Below, piece by piece: positions 34,879 to 42,739 of a stretch of 64,000 nt of DNA; position 1 is the stretch's first letter; the number at the start of each line of letters is the position of its first letter. Location of the stretch: positions 186,001-250,000 of the forward strand of contig NZ_MUNW01000063.1 in assembly GCF_002002725.1 (NCBI RefSeq). The letters run 5' to 3'. This stretch comes from Sinorhizobium sp. A49. Lineage in GTDB: Bacteria > Pseudomonadota > Alphaproteobacteria > Rhizobiales > Rhizobiaceae. A program made the position numbers and the translations under genes. The notes under the pieces are model-generated. The model was given only the letters and a program-made list of their open reading frames with translations, searched no databases and had not been told where the DNA came from.

Positions 34879-35358
34879 ATGCATGAAATTCCGATCCGAA
34901 GCTTCGCCGTCTCCGTTGTGATCCTGCGCGAGACCGGTGGCACGCACGAGGTTCTTCTCCTGCGCCGCAACGGGTCTCTGGCCGGAGAATGGTGCCAGAT
35001 CGCCGGCGCGATCGAGGCCGGCGAAACCGCCTGGCAGGCGGCACTGCGTGAGGTCGAAGAGGAGACCGGGCTGCGCCCGAGCCGCTTCTATTCCGCCGAT
35101 ATCTGCGAGCAGTTCTATGAAGCCGACCGCGACGCCATCAGCCTCCTGCCCGTCTTCGTCGGCAACGTGCCTTCCGCCGCGACGGTGACGCTCAATGCGG
35201 AACACAGCGAATTCAAATGGCTGTCTTTCGATGAAGCCGTTCGCATGGTGCCCTTTGCCGGGCAGCGGAAGGTTCTGAGACATATCCAACAGGAGTTCGT
35301 CGACAGCGAACCGAGTGCCTGGTTGCTGATCCGAGAGGCGGCAGCCGTCAACGACTGA
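34879..35358 (+). CDS. Nudix hydrolase
   Basis: 159 residues with a complete Nudix box GAIEAGETAWQAALREVEEE followed by TGL (G-x5-E-x7-REVEEETGL, about residues 43-65). FAVSVVILRETGGTHEVLLL at the start and sequence length resemble dihydroneopterin-triphosphate or similar small-nucleotide pyrophosphatases; the substrate cannot be assigned. Confidence 0.9.
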   Translation: MHEIPIRSFAVSVVILRETGGTHEVLLLRRNGSLAGEWCQIAGAIEAGETAWQAALREVEEETGLRPSRFYSADICEQFYEADRDAISLLPVFVGNVPSAATVTLNAEHSEFKWLSFDEAVRMVPFAGQRKVLRHIQQEFVDSEPSAWLLIREAAAVND

Positions 35359-35390
35359 GCGCCGAACGATCGGAAATGCAGTGAGGTAAA

Positions 35391-35432
35391 AATGGAAAAG
35401 GGCCGCGCGAGGCGACCCTTTCCATGAGTTTT
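35391..35432. terminator. Terminator-like hairpin
   Basis: GGAAAAGGGCCGC / GGCGACCCTTTCC around GCGA with one bulge and a T-rich right flank, between the Nudix gene and the minus-strand small ORF at 35478. It could serve both strands. Confidence 0.55.
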
Positions 35433-35477
35433 GGCCAAGTGGCTGGCCCGGGTTTGGGACCCGAAGGAAGGCGGGAA

Positions 35478-35549
35478 TCAGGTCGAAGGTTGCCTCGACG
35501 TATTCACCTCTCCCATGCCTGTCACGACGACCGAAATCTCATTAGACAT
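35478..35549 (-). CDS. Possible 23-residue small protein with strong ribosome-binding site
   Basis: Begins MSNEISVVVTGMGEV and ends NTSRQPST. Too short for family recognition. It is listed because AAGGAAGGTG lies 5-7 bp before the ATG, a terminator-like hairpin follows 46 bp after the stop, and the upstream minus strand carries CTTG-N17-CCTACCTT, similar to the alphaproteobacterial RpoH promoter pattern. It could be a small protein, a leader peptide, or part of an sRNA. It lies 84 bp downstream of the quinone oxidoreductase, same strand. Confidence 0.42.
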   Translation of the reverse strand: MSNEISVVVTGMGEVNTSRQPST

Positions 35550-35633
35550 TGGATCACCTTCCTTTCTGTTCGTTACCGATAATTCCAAGGTAGGTGATTT
35601 TCCCGGGATTGCAAGATCGACGAAGGTCGTAAA

Positions 35634-36635
35634 TCAGCTCATCGTCATGACGATCTTGCCGATGTGGTCGCCCTCTTCCATCATCCGGTGTCCGTTTGCC
35701 ACTCGTTCGAACGGCAGCACCGCGTGGATGACCGGCGCCACTTTTCCCGCCTCGAGCAAAGGCCAGGCCGTTGAAAGCAGACCGTCGCGGATCGCCTGTT
35801 TTTCCGTCGCCGTGCGCGGGCGCAGTGCCGAGCCCATGACATGCAGGCGTTTGGTCAGGATCGGGGCGATATTGGCAGCCTCGACCTTGGCGCCGCCAAG
35901 AAAGGCGATGATCGAAAGCCGCCCGTCCTTGGCCAGCGACCCGATGTTGCGGTCAAAATAGCGGCCGCCGACCATGTCGAGAATGACGTCGACGCCGCGA
36001 CCTCCTGTTTCCTCGATCACCACCGCCTTGAAGTCCTCGTCGCGATAGTTGATCGCGCGCTTCGCGCCGAGCGCCTCGCAGGCCCGGCACTTGCCAGCGC
36101 TGCCGGCGGTGACGAAGACCTCTGCGCCCAGTGCCTTTGCCAGCTGGATCGCCGTGGTGCCGATGCCGCTCGAGCCGCCATGGATGAGGATGGTCTCCCC
36201 GGCTTTCAGCGCGGCCATGTCGAAGACATTGGCCCAAACGGTAAAGAACGTCTCCGGCAAGGCCGCCGCTTTCACCGCATCAAAACCTTTCGGCCAGGCA
36301 AGCGCCTGCGTCGCCGGCACTGCCGCATATTCGGCGTAGCCGCCGCCATTGGCGAGCGCGCAGACCTTGTCGCCGATGGAAAAACCTTGTGCGCCCTCAC
36401 CGAGGGCCACCACTTCGCCGGCGACCTCCAGGCCGAGAATGGGGCTTGCACCGGGCGGCGGCGGGTAGTCGCCCTTACGCTGGAGAACATCGGGCCGATT
36501 GATGCCCGCGGCCTCGACGCGCACCAGAATGTCGCCCGGCTTGAGCGTCGGCAGCGGTCCCGTCTTGAGCTGCATATTCTCCGGACCACCGGGGGACGGA
36601 AGATCGACAAACGTCATTTCAGACGGAATCGGCAT
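35634..36635 (-). CDS. NAD(P)H-quinone oxidoreductase, PIG3 type
   Basis: 333-residue zinc-independent medium-chain reductase. [20 protein letters not shown] is the signature of the TP53I3/PIG3-like quinone oxidoreductases; [20 protein letters not shown] is the NADPH-binding motif and no structural zinc cluster is present. It reduces quinones or related carbonyls. I start at MPIPSEMTF (36635); an ATG five codons upstream is possible. The alpha/beta hydrolase gene lies 31 bp upstream on the same strand, so the two may be cotranscribed. Confidence 0.87.
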   Translation of the reverse strand: MPIPSEMTFVDLPSPGGPENMQLKTGPLPTLKPGDILVRVEAAGINRPDVLQRKGDYPPPPGASPILGLEVAGEVVALGEGAQGFSIGDKVCALANGGGYAEYAAVPATQALAWPKGFDAVKAAALPETFFTVWANVFDMAALKAGETILIHGGSSGIGTTAIQLAKALGAEVFVTAGSAGKCRACEALGAKRAINYRDEDFKAVVIEETGGRGVDVILDMVGGRYFDRNIGSLAKDGRLSIIAFLGGAKVEAANIAPILTKRLHVMGSALRPRTATEKQAIRDGLLSTAWPLLEAGKVAPVIHAVLPFERVANGHRMMEEGDHIGKIVMTMS

Positions 36636-36666
36636 GGCGCAACCTTTCAAGTTTCACGCGCCATAC

Positions 36667-37527
36667 CTAGCGCCGCCCATGCGTTGCGGAAAGGTCCGAT
36701 GTCGATCCGGGCTGGCTGACCTCGTCGCCGAGAAACGAAAGGATCAGCGCTGCGACATCGGCGGGGCTCTCCCAATGCGGGTTGTGGCCATGACCGTCGA
36801 GCGTGATCGAGCGCACGGAGGCGAAGGTCTCGGCAAGAACTCGCCGATGCCCGATATCAAAAAGCGGATCCTGTGCTCCGGCAATGCACAGCACCGGCGC
36901 CCTGACCTGAACCGAACGCGATCTGAGGTCCGTCACCGCAAGCGCATCAAGGAGTTTTCGCCAAGTCGTCACCGGCATCACCGCGGCTTCGCGGCGCAGA
37001 TGTCCCAGGAACGCCGTGTCGACCGGCCGGCTGCAGGCATGCCAGCGGTCGAAGAACGCGTCATCGGGACCAAGCGGATCTTTGAGCCCGCGTATTGCCC
37101 GGGCAACATCCGTCCTTGGACCGAAGTCTGGCTTGAGGCTTCCCGAGAGCAGGACCAATGCGCGCACCGCCTGCCGGCGACGCGCGGCAATCTCGATCGC
37201 GATCATCGCGCCCATGGAATGGCCGACAAGCACAAACTCGTGAATGGCCAGGCGATCGACCAGACGATCGACATCGTCGGCGAGGTCGGCAACCGACAGC
37301 CCTTCCCCGGGCATCGAACCGCCATGCCCGGCAAGATCCGGAATGATCAGGCGATATCCGCTCAAGGATGGAGCGATCAGGGAAAAACTGCGGCTGGTAT
37401 CGGAATAGCCGTGCAACAGCAGGAGTGCCGGCCCCTGCCCGCCATCGACATAGGCGAATTGCCGGCCTCCGGGCAGTTCTATCCGCCGCTTGGCCGCCGC
37501 CCACGACTGCTGATCGATCACCGTCAA
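36667..37527 (-). CDS. Alpha/beta hydrolase, TTG start coupled to choX
   Basis: 286 residues. Nucleophile elbow GHSMGA, oxyanion region LLLLHGYSDTS, and catalytic His in DGHGHNPHWE. The frame opens with a TTG codon that overlaps the choX stop (TTGA at 37524-37527), and no later in-frame ATG would keep the first strand, so translational coupling to choX is likely. Substrate unknown. Linkage to a choline-binding protein hints at an ester or amide of a quaternary amine, which is inference only. Confidence 0.83.
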   Translation of the reverse strand: MTVIDQQSWAAAKRRIELPGGRQFAYVDGGQGPALLLLHGYSDTSRSFSLIAPSLSGYRLIIPDLAGHGGSMPGEGLSVADLADDVDRLVDRLAIHEFVLVGHSMGAMIAIEIAARRRQAVRALVLLSGSLKPDFGPRTDVARAIRGLKDPLGPDDAFFDRWHACSRPVDTAFLGHLRREAAVMPVTTWRKLLDALAVTDLRSRSVQVRAPVLCIAGAQDPLFDIGHRRVLAETFASVRSITLDGHGHNPHWESPADVAALILSFLGDEVSQPGSTSDLSATHGRR

Positions 37528-38459
37528 AGACCGAGCGCGGATTTGACCGCGGCAAGCCCCGGCTGCCCGTCATAGGTCGTCACGCCAGCGAGCCATGTTT
37601 CAAGACGTTGCGGTTCTTGCCTGATCGACTTGACCCCTGCTTCGTCGGGTGACAGGCCGTCATTCATCAGGTAGCCCATGCCGCGGTTCTCGAAATCGAC
37701 ATCGAAAACGAGGTTGTTCAGCAGCCTTGCGACATTCGGGCACTCCTGCAGATATCCCTTGCGGACCTGGGTGGCCACCGTCGCGGCGCCGAAATTCGGC
37801 CCGTAGAACTTGTCGCCACCCGTCAGGTACTTCACCGAGAACACGGTGTTCATCGGATGCGGCGCCCAGCCTTGGAACACGATGAAGGCCTTGTCGCGAA
37901 CCTTGCGTGTCACCTCGGACAGCATGCCCTGCTCGCTGGACTCGACCACTTCCCAGTCTGCCAGACCAAGATCCGGATCCTTGATTGCATCGAGCATCAA
38001 CTGATTGGAACCCGGCTCGATGCCATACATCTTGTTCTCGAATTTGTCGGCGAAGGTTTTCAGATCGGAGAAATCTTTGACGCCCGCGTCCCAGACGTAG
38101 TCGGGAACGGCAAAGGTATATTTCGCACCTTCGAGGTTGGTTCGGACCATCTCGACCGAACCGTCCTCCCGGTAAGGCTTGTAGTAGGCGACCATCGCCG
38201 GGTCCCAGTAGCCGAGAAAGACGTCGAGGTCCTTGCTGCGCAGGCTCGTATAGATGACGTCGATGCCGAGAAGCTTGCTTTCCGGCTCATATCCAAGCGC
38301 CGTCAGCAAGCTCAGCCCGACTCCGGTCGTAAAGGCCAGATCGTTCCAGCCCGGCTCCGCCAACCGCACGCTTTTGCATGCCTGCGGATCGCCCGCAAAG
38401 GCGGAACTCGTGGCGGTCAACAGAGCGGCGGCAGATATCAGGCTCTTCAAATACAGCAT
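37524..38459 (-). CDS. choX: Choline-binding periplasmic protein ChoX
   Basis: 311-residue ABC-transporter substrate-binding protein with Sec signal (LISAAALLTATSSAFAG). The aromatic cage and acid known from Sinorhizobium ChoX are recognisable: Trp and Asp in EPGWNDLAF, Trp in LGYWDPAM, Tyr in VPDYVWD and Trp in QGWAPHPMN. It should bind choline, and possibly acetylcholine, in the periplasm. Unusually, no permease or ATPase genes (choW, choV) follow; an alpha/beta hydrolase does. Start at 38459 is preceded by GGGGAT. Divergent from a BetI-like TetR gene. Confidence 0.9.
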   Translation of the reverse strand: MLYLKSLISAAALLTATSSAFAGDPQACKSVRLAEPGWNDLAFTTGVGLSLLTALGYEPESKLLGIDVIYTSLRSKDLDVFLGYWDPAMVAYYKPYREDGSVEMVRTNLEGAKYTFAVPDYVWDAGVKDFSDLKTFADKFENKMYGIEPGSNQLMLDAIKDPDLGLADWEVVESSEQGMLSEVTRKVRDKAFIVFQGWAPHPMNTVFSVKYLTGGDKFYGPNFGAATVATQVRKGYLQECPNVARLLNNLVFDVDFENRGMGYLMNDGLSPDEAGVKSIRQEPQRLETWLAGVTTYDGQPGLAAVKSALGL

Positions 38460-38492
38460 CGCGATCCCCAAATTGTCCATTCGGACTTTAAA

Positions 38493-38508
38493 TTGACCAA
38501 TGGGTCAA
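38493..38508. promoter_or_regulatory. Operator between choX and BetI-like gene
   Basis: Perfect TTGACC-AATG-GGTCAA dyad, 34 bp before the choX start and 54 bp before the TetR start, in the short divergent region. TTGA...TCAA ends resemble BetI sites. Likely bound by the neighbouring TetR protein. Confidence 0.6.
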
Positions 38509-38561
38509 CAATTGATCTTCCTGGAAAGTTTGTCAATGTGAGAATCGATGGGGGAAGACGC

Positions 38562-39149
38562 ATGCGATTGACGAAGATCAGTGAGATCAGGCGCCGCGAG
38601 TTGCGGCGAGCGGCCTTCGAGGTCTTGCAGAAAGAGGGAATGGCCGGCGCGACCCTGGAAAAGGTGGCGACACATGCCGGCGCCTCCAAGGGCATAGTGC
38701 TGCATTATTTTGCCAATAAGCAGGAGCTGTTCGAGCATGCCATGCGCGAGGCGAATGCTTCGTTGAAGGAAGCGGTGGTCGAGAGGCTGCATCGCGCACG
38801 TACCCCGATCGAGCGGCTGGACGCGATCATCGAGGCCAATTTCGAGGAGCGCTTCTTCCAGCCCTCAGTCTGCCATGCCTGGCTGTCGCTTTGCGCCGAG
38901 GTGCCGCGCGAACCGCAATTGGCGCGGATTCAGACGATCATTCACGCAAGGATGCGGTCGAACCTGCTGTCGGCTCTGACGCACATCCTGCCTGCGAGCG
39001 AATGCGAAGATGTGGCGCTTGCGATTACGTCGTTGATCGACGGGTTGTGGCTGCGGCTCGGGCTGCAGTCGGGAGGACTGACGCGCGACATGGCGCTGGC
39101 GCAGATGCGCGACTACCTCGTCCACCGCCTGCCGAAAACCCCAAAGTAA
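38562..39149 (+). CDS. TetR-family regulator, BetI-like
   Basis: 195 residues. N-terminal TetR HTH (RRRELRRAAFEVLQKEGMAG, ATLEKVATHAGASKGIVLHY, FANKQELFEHAMREAN) and a BetI-type ligand domain (FFQPSVCHAWLSLCAEVPRE, ITSLIDGLWLRLGLQSGGL). BetI proteins repress choline genes and release DNA when choline binds. This copy faces choX and is distinct from the operon-linked betI at 43430. GGGGAAG precedes the ATG. Confidence 0.85.
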   Translation: MRLTKISEIRRRELRRAAFEVLQKEGMAGATLEKVATHAGASKGIVLHYFANKQELFEHAMREANASLKEAVVERLHRARTPIERLDAIIEANFEERFFQPSVCHAWLSLCAEVPREPQLARIQTIIHARMRSNLLSALTHILPASECEDVALAITSLIDGLWLRLGLQSGGLTRDMALAQMRDYLVHRLPKTPK

Positions 39150-39202
39150 ATGGACGCGACGGCACTGACTGCAGACGGCAACGTGTTTGCCGATCCCGCT
39201 CG

Positions 39203-40999
39203 TTAGACGCCCAACGCCTCCAGCACCAGACCGCTGGTGCTGGCCTTGGCGCGGGACTTGATCTCGGCGATGCGGGCGCTGACGGCCTGACCGTCGGAGA
39301 AGACGAAGCCTTCCGGCGGCCCGAGAACGGCGATCGAACAGCGCATCAGCGGAAAATCCCTGGCCGTGCCATCGCGGCCATGGCCGCTGATCCGCCCCTC
39401 TGCCTGATGTTCAGGCAGATAGAGCTGACGGACGTCGGAGGCGAAATCGTCGAGCAGGCGGTGAAGCACGGCCTGCAGCTCATCGACGCTGCAGCCGCTG
39501 ATGCCGACGAAGAAATCGTCGCCGCCGACATGACCGAGGAATTTTTCCTCTCCGATGAAGTGTCGCCGCAACAGGGCTGCGAAAAGCGTGATCGCCAGAT
39601 CGCCCTTCTGGAAGCCATAGGTATCGTTGAACGGCTTGAAATTGTCGAAGTCGCAGTAACAGAAATAGCGCGGCTCGTCGCCGTCGAGGATGGCGTCCTG
39701 GACGTAATCGCGGATGGCGCGATTGCCGGGCAAACCGGTCAGCGGATTCTGCTCCTGCGCCGTCTTCAGCTGCTTCTCGTTGATGATCTTCAACAGCGAC
39801 GATGCCGACAGGATGCCGGCATAGCGCATGTTTTCTGTCAGGATGACGCAATCGCTGCCGTCCATACCGGCGAAGATCTTCAGCATCTCATCGGCAGGCG
39901 TATCGAGGTCGGCGATCGGCGCCGGGCTTGCGTAATGCGAGATGCGGCGCTGGTAGAGCCGGTTCTTCAGGAGGTCGCGGCCGAAGGGATGATAGATCAT
40001 CTCCTTGACGTGGTACTCGTGCAAAATGCCGCGGGGCTCGCCGTTGGCGTTCAGCACCGGAAAGAACGCCTGGCGTGGGTTCAGCCGGAAGAGATCGAAC
40101 ACGGATTCGAGTTCGTCACTTTCGCGCACCGCCGGCAATTGTTCGATCTGCTTGCGGATGAGGATGCTGTCGAGCGTCGCCGATGACCGGTGACCGCCGC
40201 CGTTCAGGGCCAGGTGCGGATAGGCCGGCTGCAATTCACTCAAATGCGTCGTCGGCCGGGCGATGAAATAGCCCTGCACCAGATCGCAACCGAGATCGCG
40301 GCAGGTCTGGAACTCCGCCTCGGTCTCGACGCCCTCGGCAATCACCCGGGTGCCGAGCACGTGGGCGGTGTTGACAGTATGACGCACGAGGTGACGCTTG
40401 CGGGCATCGGCGTCGATACCGGAGATGAAATGCCGGTCAATCTTGACGTAATCGACGGGTTGATCGCAGAGCAGTTTCAAGCCGTTGAAACCGGCGCCGA
40501 AATCATCGATGGCGAGCTTGAAACCGGCAAGCCGGAGTTCGCGCACCAGCGCCGAAAAATCCGGCATCTTGCCGCTGTCGAAACGTTCTGACAGCTCGAA
40601 ACACAGGGACGACGGCGCGATATTGGCACGCTTCAGGTGGTTGACGAGGCGCTCGACTATGGCGTTTTCGCCGCCGACGAGGCGGGAATCGAAATTCAGG
40701 AACAGCGTGCGGGTGGAAAACTCGGGCAGCGTCGCGAAGGCGGCGACCGCACGGCTGTTGACCATATGTTCGAGCGCCAGCAACTGGCCGGCTTCTTCGG
40801 CCTTGTCGAGCAATTCCAGCGGCGAGGCAAAGCCGAGCTTTTGAAATCCGCGCATCAGCGACTCGTAGCCGAAGACGGCACCGGTTGCCGCCTCGACGAT
40901 CGGCTGGAAGGCGCTTTCGATCACAAGCTTTGCAAGCGTTACGATCTGGTCGTCGCCGAACCGGCGAAGCGAGAGAATTTCGGCGGGGGCGGCGGACAT
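39203..40999 (-). CDS. EAL-CBS-GGDEF cyclic-di-GMP signalling protein
   Basis: 598 residues, order EAL (about 15-255), paired CBS domains (about 280-400) and C-terminal GGDEF (about 425-590). The EAL part has FGYESLMRG (Ser in place of Ala), CFELSER, AIDDFGAGFNGL and VIAEGVETEAE, so the metal-binding acids remain. The GGDEF motif is GGDDF (HVGGDDFFVG) and has no RxxD I-site, so cyclase activity is doubtful and this half may be regulatory. CBS domains usually sense nucleotides. The start at 40999 follows a GGAG-like element; a Pho-box-like repeat array lies upstream. Confidence 0.87.
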   Translation of the reverse strand: MSAAPAEILSLRRFGDDQIVTLAKLVIESAFQPIVEAATGAVFGYESLMRGFQKLGFASPLELLDKAEEAGQLLALEHMVNSRAVAAFATLPEFSTRTLFLNFDSRLVGGENAIVERLVNHLKRANIAPSSLCFELSERFDSGKMPDFSALVRELRLAGFKLAIDDFGAGFNGLKLLCDQPVDYVKIDRHFISGIDADARKRHLVRHTVNTAHVLGTRVIAEGVETEAEFQTCRDLGCDLVQGYFIARPTTHLSELQPAYPHLALNGGGHRSSATLDSILIRKQIEQLPAVRESDELESVFDLFRLNPRQAFFPVLNANGEPRGILHEYHVKEMIYHPFGRDLLKNRLYQRRISHYASPAPIADLDTPADEMLKIFAGMDGSDCVILTENMRYAGILSASSLLKIINEKQLKTAQEQNPLTGLPGNRAIRDYVQDAILDGDEPRYFCYCDFDNFKPFNDTYGFQKGDLAITLFAALLRRHFIGEEKFLGHVGGDDFFVGISGCSVDELQAVLHRLLDDFASDVRQLYLPEHQAEGRISGHGRDGTARDFPLMRCSIAVLGPPEGFVFSDGQAVSARIAEIKSRAKASTSGLVLEALGV

Positions 41000-41079
41000 G
41001 CCGGGCTCCAGAAGATTGGGAACGGACGATCGGACGGCCGCAGGATGGCGGCCAACAGTCAACGAAGTCTTTCCCCAAT

Positions 41080-41108
41080 ATGAAGCTTTGATGAAAGCTA
41101 TATGACAG
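41080..41108 (-). promoter_or_regulatory. Pho-box-like direct repeats before the EAL-CBS-GGDEF gene
   Basis: On the minus strand three repeats recur every 11 bp: CTGTCAT-ATAG, CTTTCAT-CAAA and GCTTCAT. The first two match the classical PhoB box (CTGTCAT separated by four AT-rich bases). They lie 80-110 bp upstream of the start codon, a normal distance for activation. This predicts phosphate-starvation control by PhoB. Confidence 0.6.
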
Positions 41109-41199
41109 CTTCGCCAGCGCTGATCATTGTCGAACTTTCTAATAAAATCAGTAGTTTCATCAGATATTACAAACTTGCGGAGAACGCGCTGCCGCGGGC

Positions 41200-41637
41200 T
41201 CAGGCAAAAGCGAGGACGAGGACATAGGCGGCACCGATGAGCAGGCACAACGGTCCATAGAAACGCCGGTCGAGGGTGGCGAATGGCTCTTGCGGATGGC
41301 GGCTGCGGAAGATGGGAGTGAACGGCAGGATGCCGCGGGCAAAGAAGATGGTGGCAAGGGCCACCATTGCCATCCACACCAGCTTCGCCGGCAGGTTCCA
41401 TGGCACACCGGAAACAAAGATCAACGGCAGCAGGCCTGCGTTGAAGATCAGGATCGCGACCACTGCCGTCAATCCGGCTGGCGGCATGGTTTCCAGTCCG
41501 CGCGCGCCGACAACGGTTTTTGACAGCGACGTTTCATCGCGACCGGGCCAGAGGCCGCCCCATGCCCAATAGGCGTGAAGAGCTGAAATAACCGAAAGAA
41601 CAAAGAAAATTGCCCAGGCGAGTGCCACAGATACCAT
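41200..41637 (-). CDS. DUF3995 family membrane protein
   Basis: 145 residues with four predicted membrane helices (VALAWAIFFVLSVISALHAY, TAVVAILIFNAGLLPLIFV, LVWMAMVALATIFFARG, PLCLLIGAAYVLVLAF). HAYWAWGGLWPG at the end of the first helix and GRDETSLSKTVVG are typical of DUF3995. I start at the second ATG (41637) because GGAG lies just upstream; ATG 41649 lacks one. Cotranscribed with the next upstream membrane protein (33 bp gap). Confidence 0.83.
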   Translation of the reverse strand: MVSVALAWAIFFVLSVISALHAYWAWGGLWPGRDETSLSKTVVGARGLETMPPAGLTAVVAILIFNAGLLPLIFVSGVPWNLPAKLVWMAMVALATIFFARGILPFTPIFRSRHPQEPFATLDRRFYGPLCLLIGAAYVLVLAFA

Positions 41638-41670
41638 AAGGTTCTCCATCTAAGGTTTTGGTCGCAGCGC

Positions 41671-42072
41671 TCAGGCAGCCAACTTGCTCAGCGTCAAGGG
41701 CGCCGACCGCAACCCCGCCAGTGCGAGAGCGAAGATCAACAGGAACACGACCCATTGCGGCGTCTGCCAGAGGGTACCGACATAGGCGAGCCCGTAGCCG
41801 ATGAAGAGGCCGGCATAGGCAAGATATTGCGCGACGACGGCACCGGCGAGCGCCTGCCGATGACGGCGGCTGATCGATGCCCAGAGCAATGCGGCGCTGT
41901 TGACAGCAAGGACCGCCGATGTCGCATGCCAGAGCAACGACACATAGACCTTGAGCACCGGCGGCATATCGATCGCAAGCAACGGATCGTGCACATCAGG
42001 CCCGCCCGCCAACACATGAATGCCTGTGGTCAGAAGGGAAAGTGCTGCTGCCGAAAGAAGCCAAAGGTTCAT
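41671..42072 (-). CDS. Four-helix membrane protein of unknown function
   Basis: 133 residues, about four hydrophobic helices (LWLLSAAALSLLTTGIHVLA, VLKVYVSLLWHATSAVLAV, VVAQYLAYAGLFIGYGLA, QWVVFLLIFALALAGLR). Conserved His residues in helices 1 and 2 are notable. I do not recognise a specific family. It faces the TetR gene at 42158 and probably forms an operon with the DUF3995 gene. Confidence 0.72.
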   Translation of the reverse strand: MNLWLLSAAALSLLTTGIHVLAGGPDVHDPLLAIDMPPVLKVYVSLLWHATSAVLAVNSAALLWASISRRHRQALAGAVVAQYLAYAGLFIGYGLAYVGTLWQTPQWVVFLLIFALALAGLRSAPLTLSKLAA

Positions 42073-42094
42073 GATCTCATCTTCAAAAATCCAC

Positions 42095-42110
42095 CATACG
42101 GCAGCGTATG
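42095..42110. promoter_or_regulatory. TetR operator 1
   Basis: Perfect CATACG-GCAG-CGTATG dyad 23 bp before the membrane-protein start codon. Confidence 0.65.
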
Positions 42111-42133
42111 TAGATGCGCCCATTGCGCGAGTC

Positions 42134-42149
42134 AATACGGTGGCGTATG
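42134..42149. promoter_or_regulatory. TetR operator 2
   Basis: AATACG-GTGG-CGTATG, the same motif as operator 1 with one arm mismatch, 8 bp before the TetR start codon. Centres of the two sites are 39 bp apart. Confidence 0.65.
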
Positions 42150-42157
42150 GGTGCGAC

Positions 42158-42739
42158 ATGATGACGAAAACACCTCTTTCGGGCGACGACTGGATCAAGG
42201 CGGCCTTTCGTGCGCTTTCGTCCGGCGGCGTGCAGGCCATCCGGGCCGAGGCGATCGCGCGCGACCTGAAGGTCAGCAAGGGCTCGTTCTATTGGCACTT
42301 CAGGGATGTGCCCGATCTCAAGGCGCAGATGCTGGAGCACTGGGCGGCCCAAGCCACCGATGCGATCATTGCGGATGTGGAAGACAGTGCTGGATCGGGA
42401 CGCGATCAATTGAAGCTGCTTGTCGAGGCGGCAACGGGCGACCGCAATCTCGTCTATGGCGGTGTACAGGCTGAGGGCGCCATCCGTGAATGGGCGCGTT
42501 ACGACAGCGTCGCTGCGGCTGTACTCAAGGCCGTCGACCAGCGGCGGCTCGCCTATGTCGCCGAATTGTTTGCGCGATGCGGCTTTTCCGCCGCCTCTAG
42601 CCGAAGCGGCGCCAACATTCTCTATGCTGGACTGATCGGACTGGAGGCGCTCGCCTCAGGCGAGCTTGCCGACTTGCGGGCCGACATGCTCGCGCTGCTT
42701 TCAGCGCTTCTCGAGGGCGGCAGCCGTCAGGGAGCCTAA
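42158..42739 (+). CDS. TetR-family transcriptional regulator
   Basis: 193 residues with HTH (DDWIKAAFRALSSGGVQAI, AIARDLKVSKGSFYWHF, RDVPDLKAQMLEHW). The C-terminal ligand domain is typical of the AcrR group. Divergent from the two membrane-protein genes, with two matching operators between, so it most likely represses itself and that pair. Its 3' end overlaps the convergent hdeD stop by 4 bp. Confidence 0.87.
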   Translation: MMTKTPLSGDDWIKAAFRALSSGGVQAIRAEAIARDLKVSKGSFYWHFRDVPDLKAQMLEHWAAQATDAIIADVEDSAGSGRDQLKLLVEAATGDRNLVYGGVQAEGAIREWARYDSVAAAVLKAVDQRRLAYVAELFARCGFSAASSRSGANILYAGLIGLEALASGELADLRADMLALLSALLEGGSRQGA

